The notes beneath the pieces were generated by a model. The model did no database searches. It was not told the origin of the DNA and worked only from the letters and a program-made list of their open reading frames with translations. A program made the translations under genes and the position numbers. A stretch of 64,000 nucleotides of DNA from Pelargonium x hortorum (lineage: Eukaryota > Streptophyta > Magnoliopsida > Geraniales > Geraniaceae): the NCBI GenBank assembly GCA_036897525.1, contig JAYMTJ010000041.1:1-64000 (forward strand). The letters are read 5' to 3'. Positions 38,401 to 52,584 of this stretch are shown piece after piece. Position 1 is the first letter of the stretch, and each line of letters begins with the position of its first letter.

Positions 38401-41400
38401 ATCCTCACAATTGCTTAAGCTATTAGGGGGGGGCTATAAAGAAAGCTCTTACAAAAAGACAAACCTAACCGGATTCCTTTACACAAAATCTCTGGACTGC
38501 GAGCAGTTAAAAAAATATAGAAGCTGTAAGTAACTTGAGTTCTAGGGGTGTGGTAATAAATTTCTTTGACTTTTGGTTAATCTAACATTTTTTTCTAGGG
38601 GCTGCCCCGTATAGAAAGGCCCTAATCGTAGAAAATACGCCTACAAGAGGAGCTTTCTTTATACAAACCTTAATACATTCCATCTAAGTAATTTCCTTAA
38701 GGTAAGGGGCATTTGAAATCTAATGCTGATGTAGCCAAAATACGACATTTTTTTGCATCTTGATAAACCTTTACCTTTATATAGAAGGGATGCCGGTGCA
38801 GTAGCTAAAGTATTTTAATTAATGTGCTTGTAAGCGTCTAAAAGTAAATGGATCCTCTGTAACTGAATTAAAGACTTCTTTTGTATCCACCCAGCAACTA
38901 TCTCTCTTTATATTTAATTTACCAGACTTCTTGAGAGCTATATCACAAGCTACTTTATCGACAGGACTCCCAAACAGCTATACTAAATAACAGGATAGAT
39001 AGTAGTAGGGAATACAAAGAGTTAGGCAACGCAAGTTGGGGTGTGCAGAAGAGCAGGAGCGTGGTTAATATAATAAAGGTATCAAGAAACTAAGTTACAA
39101 GGAACTAAATAAGGTCTCGTAAATGAAGTTAAATAAAAGTTTTAAGTTAAAGGGGTTGCTAGGGCAGGGCTAGGTATTCCCTTAGTTTGTGCTAATAAAT
39201 AAGTAGAGAATCTAGTTTCCAATTCCCAAAAAGTAAAGCCAAAGTACTTTCTTTATGAGGAAAATAAAAGAATTTTCCGGGTAAGTTTTGAGCTAGTAAA
39301 GCTACTAATAAGAGTCTAGCTCTTTAGAGTAAGACAGGTAAGAAGACTTATAAACCTAAGGCTAATAAAAAAGTTTTGCTGGACCGTTCGTTATTTGCTC
39401 TCAGGGCACTTATTTAAACAATCCTTATCTACATTGGTACTAAAGTGGAAAGGTTATAATTTAGTTGGTTTATTTTGGTTGAAATGAAGCTAGGAGCTCT
39501 TCGGTTTCAAATTAAGAGAAGAGTCCCTTTTCCGGTTGTAATTACAGGATCCGCTTTTTTGCTTCTAGACTTTTTGTACTACTTTATAAACTCTAAATTA
39601 TCGAGATTCCCTATTTAAGTTGTTATACATTGTGTGTTTTAAACTTCCCTTATTGCATGCAAATAATGCATTTTCAGGTTCACGGGAAACTTGAGGTTAT
39701 ATCTCCCTTAGCTTAGGCAGACACAGTCAATTTTGAAAAGTTACAATAATAGGTTAGTTACTAATGAAAGAGACTCTAGATCCTAAATATGAGAAGAGAA
39801 CTTACTAAGCATAACAATAAGGAGGTGCGGCACACAAAGTTAAGAAAAATAATTTGCATGAATATAACAACGAGGGCTTTACCAAAACCATACTACAAAA
39901 AAGTTCTCGGATATACCTTCAGTTGCCTTACCTACCCTAGTTCAGATACATAGTGAACAGATGTCGAAAATCGACCAACAAAATGGGAGTCTCATCCACT
40001 TAGCGATCCACGTTCAAATCTTTATGCCTATAAGGATTGCAATGTATCCTTAATGATAGGAACCCGTTAAAATACTTATGAGAAAATATAGTATATACCC
40101 CCAAGACACACTATGCTTCTAAGTCTAAGTGAGAACTAACCCCTTAGGAACGTTATTCTGTGAAAAACCGCTTCAGAAGCTTCAGGCACTCGCCTTTATC
40201 TGGAATCAAAAAAACTGGGTAGAGATTTCGTTTATATTAAAGGGTCCCTTTACATATCTATAACTAGACTGCGCAATCCCAGGCTGGCTCAAACGGTTTC
40301 CAATGAGAAAAAGGAGCTCCACTTCTTCGGCAAAGTAACGTTCTTAATAAAATTTCATTAGCGGAGTCATAGCTGTCTAAATTGCTTTGTAATTTTTTGC
40401 TTCTTGGATACGACAATCCTTGTTCTTCTTGCAATACTGTAATTGTAATGTAATAAAGCGGTTTGAACCTTTGAATGCCAATAACAGGGAAGGGAGAGCC
40501 TTATAGCTTGACAATAGTAACCTAGTTTTCAAGAGGGAACTCTTTTCTATTTTTTTGACTTTTTGAGGAATTATAACAAAGATTGTTAGATTTAATGCAA
40601 ATATGTACTGAAAAGGAAATTCAATTAGAATAAAAAGGAACTCGACACTGTAGAACCCTGTATTAATAAATCAGAAACGAGCCCTTTGTACAAAGAGTGT
40701 CACCTTAAAGAAAAAATCTTGTTAGAATGAATTTTGATATCACACCGACATGCCTTAGTTAGCCCCCTACCCTGTAAATGTACTTAAAAGGATATGATTA
40801 GCTTATGATGATCTGGTGACTTTTTTTAAACCCAGTTTAGCTCCTATTCTATTCCTATTACTGGCAAAACCCCTGCTTTACTTTTACTACTACCCTGATG
40901 TATATAACTAAAAAAAAAACTTTTATTAAATTAAAGGAGACAGACCCTTCAGTAAAGGAAAAAAGAAACTAAAATTACTGCCTGTAGTTGGTGTTGAACC
41001 CGCTATTTTAAGGATTCTTAGATCAAGAAAGGTGTTCCCGATAATATAAATACATGAACTTATTCTCTTACTTTTTCCTACTTACAAAGGTGCCTAAGTC
41101 TTTTTACTTCCAAGGCATAACACTTAAAAATCAACTACTCCCTGAGGAACCCTCATAAGGGAATATCAATCCTAAAGGCTCCACGGTAACTACCGGGTGC
41201 CTAAACTCTTGACGATAAATGCATCTAGAAAGTCCACTTTTTATTGGTTGGTTTATATTTTCAAATCTGGTATTAGTCATTCTTAGTATGTTATGGAAGG
41301 TATTTCTTTTTTATTTAAGTGTAAGTGTGTAATATCTCTTCTTTATTAGTCCTGAAGCTTTAGTTAGTAGTTGAGAAAGCAATCAAGATACAAAAAAAGT

Positions 41401-44400
41401 CTAGTTCAGAAGACTAGGAAAAGTTGGGCCAATAAAAGAGGTAAAAAAATAGGCATGAGTAAGAAACATGTTTTGAGTTATTTTACAGGTTTAAGTGAAA
41501 GTTTTCTAATTCTAGTTGTGGTAGGTGTTATAGTGTAAGCTTGACGAAACGAAAACTATGGGGCATTAACCTCCTTCCGTTATACTATGGTAAGAATGAT
41601 TCATGTATGTAATAAATATTAAGTAAAATATAAGATACAGGAAATAAGAGAAATATCCTTATTAAGTTGGTTAGTATACTACTCGAATTAACTATCTGCA
41701 ATACTTTCTATTCTATATAGGTAATCTAATAGTACAAAGAGTCCCGGCTGCAAGAGGGGGAATATGGCATACTATTAGGACGGGCTACAAGAATACAGTT
41801 ATCTTAATTTCTCTTACCGGACCTATAGTTATCTCTGTCTCTAAGCATTCTTGTGAGGACTTCACTAGGGTATGTGGGGAGAGTTAAATAACAAAGAGTT
41901 AGTTACCAGGAAACTTCTATCACATCTTTAGCTTGATCTATATGGGGTGTACTTTATATAGTAGTAATTGAGGTTCTTTATATCAAGTGTATTTAACTTC
42001 CATCGCTAAGATCAGGGGTCCGTTTTTTTGCATCCTTAATTTTTGTACCCATGCGTAACCTATAACAGAAGGCTCAAAATGTATAGTATAGATCCCTGTT
42101 TACACCTATTTTGAACCATGTCACTTTTCGGGCATGTGTCCTCGGTGTAACTCTAAATTTCAAAAGGACTGAAGGCAACAGAACTCTATTACATACAACA
42201 AGACCAAAACTCACTATAGGGCCTTTTAAATATACATACTAAAACTGGAATTAGCCAGCCTTGTAAACTTCTACATCTGAGCCTTTTAAAGTCAATATTT
42301 CCCATGTTAACCTCAGTTTTTTTTTAATTCATTACTTTTCTATGAGACCTAGAAAGAACTAACTACTTTACTTTAGTTTAGAAGAAGCAAACTCAAGAAA
42401 CCAAGAGTTAACTGCTATATACCTATTACCGAACCCAAGATCTTAGCCCTGTGTTTTTTTGAGTCATTAAAATAAAAGTAAGTGATTCGTTGTTGTAGCC
42501 CACTTTATTAACTTTAGTTAGAATTTTATGTGTATGGCTGTATAAGTAGAGCCGAAATTAGAATAATATATAGTACTCCTTCGATATGGGGTCCCTAACC
42601 CGGAAGGGAAGCTCTAGTATATTTATTCTAGCCTTTCTTGGTAATACTCTAATTGTTTCAGTTTCTTCTAGTTAAAAAACAAGCGGAAGGTGCACCCTTT
42701 TTTTGGTCATTCCAGATATATAGCTAAAGTCTTTCCATAAGGTCCTAGCTTAAGGATTGCCTTGGATCCCCCAGCAAAGGGTACTTCAATTTGCCAAAAA
42801 TCCGTCTTAGAAAGATCCGGGAAATGGGGTGCTTCCTTTTCTTTTTTTAAGACTTTAATAACACAAAGGGAATACTGCTAACTTCAAATTTCTTTAGAAT
42901 TCTTGGCTTTTATATTACATCATTTAAAACGGAAACAAGAGGTTAATATAGCCAATTTAACCGTAAAAGACCCCGACTTTTATTTACAGGATTTCCTATC
43001 CTAAATAACTCGTTTTTAGTTATTTGGTGAGTTCTTATCTTATTAATAAAGGTACCCTATGTAGAACTTCGTAGAACTTTAATAAAGTAGAAACCCCTTC
43101 TAAATGAAATCTAAAGAAGAATAAAAAACCCTCGAACAGGATATAATAAAGTAAAGATAGGGTCTTATCCTATAAGCAAACTTACCTGAGTTTAAATCCA
43201 ATTCTCGATAATTAAGATAAGTAAAAAGGGGTTGTTAGTTTGAAGCTATTATTAAGTTGAATTTCTTCTTAGAAAGCATTTAACTTGTTCAGCAATTCCT
43301 ATCTAGGGTAGGGTCCTTTTAGACTACAGACTAGAAAAGCGGTCCATTAATTAAGAAGAGTTGCCTTACATTTATTTTAGCTTATTAAAGCTAGAGGCTA
43401 GAGATACACTTACCTAATGGCAATTCGAAATATAAGTACTTAACTGTATTAGAAAGTATAATAAAAAGAAGAAATAGATATAGCTATTATTTTGATAACC
43501 TTATACGGAATACTACCCACAACTGGAAAACTCTTATCCCTTACTCGGGTATCCCTTCCTTTCTTAAGACTTAATACCGACAACTGCTTTCCGCAGAAAG
43601 AGATTCCTTAGAGCTATTTTTAGCTTCTGCAACCTCGTAACCTTTTAAGTTCTCTTAACTGCCTTAAACTCTTAGTTATATTCTTCCTTTGGATTTTACC
43701 TGAGTGAGGGTATATAGTTGTTGAAGCCTTAACTAGTACCATATCCTGTTCTTTTCCGATTTCACTATGATTTAATTTATAAGACTCGAATTATATATCA
43801 AATTAGGAAGTAACTAATAAGAGCTAAAACTTTTGACTTTGGATATCAATATCTCTAACCGCCGGACATAGTAAGACCCCACCCATATGCCTGATATAAT
43901 GCACATAATCCTTGTATAGAAAATCCCTTGACTCTCGATCTGTTAGAAATTCTAGTCCTCATTTACTCTGATATTAAAATGTATACTTTTGCTAAATTGT
44001 GAATCTATCTAAGTGATTTTCATTCCTCTACCAGGTTTTGTGACTCAAAACTATACAAAGCAAAGGGTGGCTAGAATTAGAATTAGAATTAACCTTTTTA
44101 CAATTTTGGAGATTAATAAAACACAATAAGGAGAAAAATAGAATATGTTTTATATCTGGATTTCTAGAAGATTAGTAAAAGGTTTTCTTCTTAGTTAGAT
44201 ATTTTGGCAGTTTTCGCATTAAACTTAAAACAAATACCTAAATTGGGCGGTATGTAAGCCTGCTTATCTCTTCTCTTTCTTTTAAAAGCTAGAAAAATAC
44301 GAGACTTATTTAAGACTCGGATAGAGGAATCCAATTCCTTTGAAATTAGAAAACCGAAAAACGATGACTAGAACATTTTTTGAAGCTGGGATATAGCACT

Positions 44401-47400
44401 TACTCGTTCGTTGGGGATGTCAAGTCTATAATCTTGAGTCTTAAGTGCAAGTGCTAACTTCTATTTTGTTCTACGCCTCTAGCTGCGAGAGATTTACAAT
44501 CCGAATTTGTGCAGAAAGGACTCGGATAAAAAAGCATAAGTAAAGTATTTCATTTTAGGTTCTCCTAGTAAGTATAAAATAACATATATTTCAATCTCCA
44601 AAATGGATATAAACGGAAACAACTTTATAGCTAAGATTCCGTTTAATATCTAATGTTTGTTCCTGGTATCTCCAGGAAAGTTAGTGCCTTGTTTATAAAC
44701 TACAAAAGCTCTAACTTTGGACAAGAAATTCAGGCATACTTTTAATCTAAAAGGGTTTATAGACTCTCTGAACTGAAATCTCTACAAAACTCCAAGACTA
44801 CATTTTATGTAAACTGACGGTCTAGTTATTTAGTAGTAGTTTACATCCAATCTGTAAATTTAGTAAGAACAGGATTTTACCTTTTATATGCAGTGGGTTT
44901 CTCCTCGTATTAGAGAGCAGCTATTCAAATATCTCCGTATATTTCTGTTAGTGTTTATCCTCTAGGCGTGTGCTTACAAATTCCCCTTTATCTTATTCCT
45001 TAAGTCGCCTAACAAAAAACTTTAGCGAAGCTATAGATTTCAATTTACTACGCGCCAAGCTACGGTCGGTCCTTTCCCCTATCTTGATCTACATTTACTC
45101 TTTTTTATTTTATCTAGTTTTTATCGATAGCGGAAATTCAGAATTTTACGTAAGGATTCGAATGAGGTCTTTACAAGTATTCAGAAATAAGGCATCTCCG
45201 CTTCTTTTGGTTGCTAATCTATTATTTTAGTTATAAGAAGCCCTCGAGGTATCCTATAAGGCAGCGTAAAGAGAGTTCCTTTTAGTTCTTTTCTAGGCAT
45301 GGAGAACTTATATTAAATATTACTGGAACTAATCTTATATCTTATATCTAGAGTTTTCTTTAATCCATTACTACTTCTCAATTCTTGTTCATAAAGCTTG
45401 ATTGATAAACTCTTGATACTAACATATAAATAACTATAACTGAAATAAGTAAGTTTTTGATACCATACAGCAACAAATAAAGGTAAGCTTTAGCTGGGTA
45501 CATCCTATTTTATAAGCTCAAAGGTACCAGCAAAGCTTGTATTTTCATTTTCACTAATAACCTATCCCAAAGTTTAACTTATCTTTAGAAATTGTTTTTA
45601 TAAAACATAGGAAAAGACTACTGCTTATCGGGGAACTGTCTAATAGCTGCATCAAACACAAGTAAATCCCGTACTTTTGGAATGCTTTGCCCTCAACCCG
45701 ACTAAAGAAAGGCCCTCATAGTTATAGTACAAACCTAGTATTTACAGCTTTGTAGGATTAGGATCCGTTTTTAAGGCCAAGTTTACAAGAGAACCTGTGA
45801 CTTCTTTTCTTTCTTAATGACACTCCTTGAATATTCATTTGCTTTCTCTAAATGCTCGTGGAGTAACCTTCTTCAAAGTCATTTTTATAAGCTCAGGGTT
45901 CCCGAATTCGAGATTCATGTAGTTGAAACCTTTTTCAGTTTACCGCCGGTCCTTTATTGAATACAACTTCTACTAAGTTCTTGCTTAATTCCTTGACCTT
46001 TATCGGAGTTTACTCCCTAAAAGGCATGCTGTTATTCTTTAATACGTGAGCTTGATAAAAGAAAAATTTGACAAATTAAACTACCTAAACAAACTATTAC
46101 AACTTTTCTTAAAAAAGACCCTGGCTTTAAAACCGCCGGAATAGAGGGGCCCCCTAACCTAACTTATTGTAAAATTAGACTTAGATCTACACCACTTGTA
46201 TGGAATCAGTACCCTGCTTGATATAATAAATAGAATCCTGTGAGGGCTTACTAGGCGGAACCTGTATCTATGATCAAATTGATAGGAAATGAAAGAAAAC
46301 CTAAAATAATAACCAATATATTTATATAAACTTTTTTTCTTCTATCTGAGTTTCTAACTCTACAGGCAGTAATTAAAAATTAGCTGTTCATCATTATGAA
46401 TTAGAGACAATCTATAACCTATAACGAACGGGAGTTATAGATTATTCCTAGTTAGGACTAGTCAATATTTTAATTTAATCAATAATGTAGCTTTTTTTTG
46501 AAAGGGACTGCGCATTCTATTTACAATTTCGTGTAGAACGCTCAAAAAAAGGAAATCTTTAGTTAGTCTTATCCATTTGAAAGGTAAGTAACTACAGGAT
46601 AACGAGCTGAGCTCACAGTATTTAGACCGAAATGCTTTTACTAAAGGTTACTCTGTAGGAAGCCCACCCTTCTCATGCAATTAGACTATATCAGCACTCT
46701 TTACATACTGCTAAGAGTGCTGGTTAGCCCCTGTTAATATTCAGCAGATATGTTCCTTTCAGAGTCAAAAAAAACTATTACTATTCGAATACTTTTCCTA
46801 GATAACTCTCTGCATTATAAAAAGCAGTGCAGTATCCTAGTTATAAACACCTCTTTTCTTTTTTGAAGTTAAGTTAAAGCACAAGCCTCCTCTAATTAGG
46901 CACTTCATTTTGCTTGATTACTAAGTGTGGGATAAATTTTTACTTAATAGGATACAAAAAAAAAGCTGACAAATTCAAACGGTAATTAAATTTAGTAATT
47001 GGCTCTTTACAGCGTTAACCTTTAGGTTTTTTTTGACTCTCCTTGAATGTCCCATTCCCAGTTTAATCTAATAGAGTAAGTAAGAATACCGAAGTAAATA
47101 GTAAGGGAGACTCGTAAGCCCCAGGTAAAAAACTCTTGAAGTGAAACAAGACAAGAGTCCGCTCTATAGGAATACCCAGAAGTTAATGGGTTAGATGAAG
47201 TCCAGGGTCAAGGAGGCTTTTGGAGATTATTTAAAAGTAATTGAGGGCCCGTCCTTTGGTTAAGTAAGAGGAATCCAAAAAATCCACAAGTAGTTCTTTT
47301 GGTATAACAAACAAAGAGTTGCTATTAATAAATAAGGTAAGGAACTCTCCGTAATAAAATGTAGTAAAATAAACGTTACAAAGTTAGTAATTTCTTAATC

Positions 47401-47417
47401 CATCATACCAAAAGGGG
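38401..47417. other. Gene-free AT-rich stretch
   Basis: No gene is recognised. A minus-strand T-arm-like string at about 40990-41002 (GTTGAACCCGC) has a tRNA-like surround, but no cloverleaf could be drawn. A (GAATTA)3 run lies at 44074-44091. The frame at 44970-45230 (plus, 86 codons from a GTG) looks hydrophobic in its middle but matches nothing I know. The palindrome AAAGGGTCCCTTT at 40239-40251 is identical to one at 17859-17871. Confidence 0.6.
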
Positions 47418-47420
47418 AGC

Positions 47421-47475
47421 CTAGCTGGCTTGAACCGTTGCACGCTGATTCTATCAACCAGTGCTCTACCACTTC
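47421..47475 (-). pseudogene. tRNA-like relic, family copy B
   Basis: The minus strand reads GTGGTAGAGCACTGGTTGAT, then AATCAGCGTGCAACGG and TTCAAGCC. This has a D-arm half, a possible anticodon stem CTGGT/ATCAG and a T-loop. The acceptor arm is absent, the base before the anticodon is not T, and the T-stem has mismatches. It shares its layout with copies at 29.3 and 52.4 kb. A pyrimidine-rich repeat copy begins about 220 bases to its right, as it also does beside the 52.4 kb copy. Confidence 0.55.
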
Positions 47476-47689
47476 AAAAAAGACTAAAAAGAACGTACAC
47501 TTTGACTACTTCTTTTTATTACATTGGAACGTATACACAAGAACTTTTACTATAAACTATCACTTATATCAGCGATTCGGATTACTTCAAGGTATATAGC
47601 TAACCCAATCTTCCTTTCAAGCAAGGCGCGAAGCCCTATTCTTGGTAAACCCTTAACTATTAGTTAGAGCCGCTTTCTTAGCTGCTATA

Positions 47690-47880
47690 CAGCCCCCTTT
47701 TCCTTGTAGCTGTCTATACCTTTGTTAGTCGTGCTTCTGCTATTGTACCTGTCTTACGAGTCTTTGGATTTGCACTACTCTTCATATCTTTCTCTTAGCT
47801 AGTAGCTAGACTCTTCTGTATCCCTACTTTCTCTTAATAGCTAAATCAAGATACCTGTAGCTTTATTAATGTTATTCGCA
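47690..47880. repeat. Pyrimidine-rich repeat copy (CTTGTAGC family)
   Basis: Words such as CCTTGTAGCTGT, CTGTCTTACGAGTCTTTG and GTACCTGT recur at 52585-52780 and, more diverged, at 27249-27283 and 28741-28975. The match CTTACGAGTCTTTG against CCTATGAGTCTTTG (52723-52735) is the clearest. The copies keep no reading frame and no terminal repeats, so the nature of the element is unknown. Confidence 0.5.
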
Positions 47881-50800
47881 GTCTTAATACTTGTAACTAT
47901 CTCCGAGAAATTCCTTAAAGAGCTAGAAATAATAAGTTATTTTGTTTTTAATGAATAGGTAAAGCTGGGTATTAAGATAAGGCTTAACTTGTTAAGTTAG
48001 AGATACCCTTTAGTATTGTTCTAATCTTGCTCCCCTTAGCTTAGTTTTATTCATTTAAATGAAAAGTCTTGCCTATAAATGGTAATAAATAGAATATATT
48101 ATCCTAATTCCCGAATTTCTTAGTTGGTAAGGTAGCAGCTAACAAGATACAGAACAGGAAAGGTTTAGAAAGGGTTACAGCTCTTAAGATAAAGTATCAA
48201 GGAATGTGGATAGAACTTAGTCTAGGCGGGATACTCGTAATAATAGTAATTTAAATAAAGGAAAACGTGTTATTTGCTTGTGCATGTGCTTCACTTCTTT
48301 GCTTAGTTAACCGAACTCTAGTAATCTCATGATATAGGTTATTGAAGGCTTACCGATAACAGGGTACTCCTTAAGGAAAGTAAGGGAAATCCCTGTCAAG
48401 GTTGGTTCCTGCGTAGTGTAGTATATAATTATCAAAAGACCTAAAAAATAGCGATCTATGAAGGAAGTACTGCGCTACGTATAATTAACTGCCATTGATA
48501 AGCTATACTATAACTTTTTTGTTAGTAAGTTGTCATTTTCTTAATAAACAGTTTGTAGCCCTTAATTTTTTATAAACTCAATGACAAAGGAATCCCTTAG
48601 ACGAAGGTTTCTATTAGGTAGAGCAAAGAACTAAACTAAAGTCAGTGATTCGAAAACCTATTTTCATTTCTAGATTTGAGACTTTGTATGACTTTTAACT
48701 AAACTAGTATTAACATCTACTAAGAGTTTTTGTTCAAACAAAAGTTTTTTTATTTACCAGAATACGACTGTATATTTATAGGGTCATACTCTCTCCCTTC
48801 TATCAAGGACAAACCTAACCTTTCTTTAGAATTCTGCTTTTGCTTTAATTTCTTCTAGTGAATTTCATCAAAAAGAACCTAAAAAAATCGTACATGAGTG
48901 GGTGTTAACTTGGGTTATAGTGCACAAAAGGGCCTTACCGTCTTTAACTTTAATAAATTGCTTAAAAATGACAAGATTCCTAAATAAGATAAGCTACAGG
49001 CCCCTTTTCTCTATAAGGAACTCTAAAACCGACGTTAATACAAGGTTCTCTTTTCAAGATATTTTAATTAAGCATCTATAAAAGAGGTCCCTTTCTAGTC
49101 TAGAGACTAGGTATTTGGCAGGTAAGTCAGAATAAGGTTATAGGTCTACCATATTAAGATAAGAAGGATTTTTTAGAATACAAACTTTTTAAGGAACCAC
49201 ACGAGTACAGCAAAAGGAAAGATTTCTAATAAAGCCCGGTCTCTTACTATAGAGTCTTATGTTCTCGTAATAAAGTTAACAATCAAAAATTCCCTAGCAA
49301 AAAATATTGCTTTGTCCGCTCTTAAATTGCAGTTCCAATATTCCAGAAACTTGAGACTCTCCCTAAGTTATTGTCCTCTATACTAAATGGAATTACGTCC
49401 CCTATTTTAATTAAACCACTAGACCTGGCTATCTTTGTTGGTCCCTGTACATCTGAACTGTATACTGTTAGAGTTACACCTTCTTCGTTACACAGGAACT
49501 TCTTGAACTGTTCCACGATAAAGTACTCCCTTTTAATTCTGAGTTAATCTTTAAGAGAAAAACTACAGAAAACACTTCCAATATTGGACTTCAAAAAATA
49601 AGTTGCTGACATTACTAGGGAGATACTAATTAACAACTTTGACAAGTTACTCTTTAGTTCCGGATTTTCAAATAACTTTAAATAACAAATAATGTAAGTA
49701 CTAGTGGAAGAAGTTAGTGCTACTAAAATGCTGTGCAGGGCTTTATTTATCTCTTCGGTTATAGAGATACTCGGGTTCTATAATCTACATTCCTAATGCG
49801 TTTAGCTAATCCTGCGAAACTTAGAATTCCAGAGTACTTATCACTATCAATGAGGGGCAAAACCAGAAACATAGCCTAGGAAACAAGCCTCCCTAATTGA
49901 ATTTCCTAACATTACTTTTCCTAGGATACTGTAGCACACAAACTCATAAGATTTACTAAAATTCACTTAAGCCTCAGCCTCCTATTCCAAGCCAAACTAG
50001 ACAACCTATTCGCTAAACGAGACTGTTACGCATCAAAACTAAGAAATTAGGGGATTAGGTAGAGTACTTAACTTCAGATTTTAAAGACTCAGGATTATGA
50101 ATACAAACTAAAGCAAACAATATCATCAAAGTAATGCCTTTTATCTACAGGTACTCTGTAAGCTGTTTGTACATTAATCAATCCTTGTTAATCCCGAAGC
50201 CTTAATACTACAGTTTATACTATCCGGATCCTCATGACACCAAGAAAGCAACTCCCTACCAGTCCCATGTTCTTATCATTAAGGAGGATACAAACCAAAT
50301 AGTAGAAAGATAAAATCAATGTTACCGCCCAAGGGGTGCCGAGGAAGGTTAATGCATGATAGTCTTTGTATAGTACATACTTATCACCATCGATAGCAAA
50401 AATAGACTTCCACTTATTTCTTTACTTACTAGAAAAAACAGGAATGACTTTCAGTTTCAATATTTTATTCTCTAAAATCTTTAATTACTATCCGGAATTG
50501 AAAAAACCCAGAAACAAAGGGGGAACAAAACCCTTTTAGCTCTACATCTACTTACTTATTGTCTTTATCGGAAACTCATTACCAATAGTACAGATCTTTA
50601 ACTTAGTTAGAAAATTCCTTGTAATTCTAGAGTCTTAAATACCTGACGAAGAGGTATGAAATGACTTTTTATTACCTACTAGCTAAGCCTACCCACGAAA
50701 CTAAAAAAAATAGAGGGTAGCGGATTCTCGGCTTATCTTATAAAGGAAACTTATTTATGCTGTATTCCAGAAATTGCTTATGTACTTTATTCTATCCAGC

Positions 50801-52365
50801 TAACCGCTACCTTGTTAACTAGTGCCTATAAAGGGACATGAAAAAGCCCTATTCTTTACCCTGAATGTGATATTCAGAAAAGAGTTAGAGACTCACTTTA
50901 TTTATTATTTGCTTTCTGAGACTGCCTTGACTTTAGAAACTGGAAACCTCTTACATTCCCTTTTAAAAACCCTCCCTAAAGAGCCGGTGAATTGAGTAAT
51001 TAGAGCTCTTCTTATACAGTTTTTATTTTAGAGAAAAAAAAAAGATTCATACCTTGTTTGTTACTAAGATTCAGAATACCCCTATCTGTACTCTGTCTCT
51101 TTTCTTTTATGAGCTATACCCTTTTCCTAAGATATATACCCTTCTTATAACCTATAACTTTCTTCTTAATCTTTAAAAACCCATCTTTTTAAGACTCAAA
51201 GACCTCGAAACACTTGAAAAAAACAAATACATTTGCATATCTAAAAGATACTTTTGGTCCTACCTCAGAACTTTAAAATCTTTCTTTTTATCGTATCGAG
51301 TTGTATTCCACCCGATCCAAGTACCTAGAGTGCTAATTCAGAAACAAGCTGCCAGTAACCTTTTTTAGCTCTTTGAAGCCTTTCGTTTCAAGGACCTAAC
51401 TGCTCTTCTTATATCCTAAATCCGGAGTTTCCCCTATAATAGAGATCTAAGAGAGGCCTCTTTTTATCTTGGTTTCAACCTGTAAAAATTGACAGGGAGC
51501 TCAGGGCTCTTCCTAGTTTTGTGGATCCTAAATAGAAGTTTTTGCAGGAATTCCGTGGTGAATAGTGGATAAGGAAGTCTTTAAAAATGCTTGTCCAGAT
51601 AAGAAAGAGCATGCCCGTTTTCCTTAGCTTTTCTAGAAGTTATGAACTCTTGTGTGCATTCCCTTCCGCTTGGTTACCTCACCAATATAAATAGAAATTC
51701 TTTATGATATACTAAAGCTATAGTTTTACCTTTGAGAAAAAGGTTTTCTCATTTCAGGACTTAAGGTTCGTTCTACTTAAGTCTAATATAATAAAGGAAG
51801 TTTTTAAGAATAGTTACTCGCTTAACTAAGGCAACTTTGTCTCTAGTTTTTTTATACATTTTACATAGCTTTGTTAATTCTGTAATTTAGAAGTTTGTTA
51901 TTTAGTGGTATCTATAAATAAAGCCGAAAGCGCAAACCGCCCTGTTTTTTAAATCGGGACTCCAATCACTGCTTCTTTGTAAAGGTTTTACAGATATAGA
52001 GTGCTGAGCTGAAAAGGAAAGCTTTTTTATTAAGCGTGATTGAAACAAAGTAACTGCCTAGTAAAGTTGAGTGAAACTTCCGCAAAATGACTTAACTTGG
52101 TCCCACTTGTAATGGCTATCCTAACCCCTATTTCTAGATAACTTGTATTTCTTTCTAAAAGGGTTTCAATTACGGAAGCTTCTTAGGAAAATACCAACAA
52201 GAGATCGAGGACTTCCCTTTTGGAGTTAGAGAGCATAAAGATCCCTTTTTGACAACTAGAAACCCCCGTTACTTAATAACCTTCCTAAACCGAAAAAATC
52301 TTCAATTTTCTTTATTATAAATACCATACAAACCCGTACCCCTCAAAGAAAAGCTGCCTCTTATA
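47881..52365. other. Gene-free AT-rich stretch
   Basis: No gene or RNA is recognised. The frame at 49322-49516 (minus, 64 codons) is balanced in composition but unmatched by any family I know. The rest is AT-rich with scattered palindromes such as AAAGGAATCCCTT (48586-48598). Confidence 0.6.
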
Positions 52366-52430
52366 ATACGACTTGAACCCTTTGACATGCTGATCAAAAA
52401 CGGGTGCTCTACCAACTGACAACTGAGCTA
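52366..52430 (-). pseudogene. tRNA-like relic, family copy C, with A- and B-box patterns
   Basis: This is the best kept of the three. The minus strand has TAGCTCAGTTG, a repeated CAGTTG, then GTAGAGC, so the D-stem GCTC/GAGC pairs but the loop is lengthened by a seven-base tandem duplication. It then reads GTTTTTGATCAGCATGTC and a T-loop GGGTTCAAGTC. The anticodon stem no longer pairs and the T-stem is broken. The GTTTTTG..GCATG.CAAAGG part recalls trnQ-UUG while the D-arm is more like trnK or trnD, so identity is open. I treat it as non-functional. Confidence 0.55.
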
Positions 52431-52584
52431 TGAATAGAAATGCTTGACTACTTAACTTACTAACTAGTAAAATATACAAGATCAGTATTCTTTTAATCTA
52501 TTTGTATTGAAGTAATTCACTAGAAACAAACAAATTCTTTTAGCCTCAGTTCTTGAAGTGAAGAAAAGAAGGCATTCTTTTTCT

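Noticed and set aside
44970-45230. 86-codon frame with a hydrophobic middle, possibly a small membrane protein
   Set aside because: T-rich DNA gives hydrophobic translations by default. There is no ATG start and no known motif.
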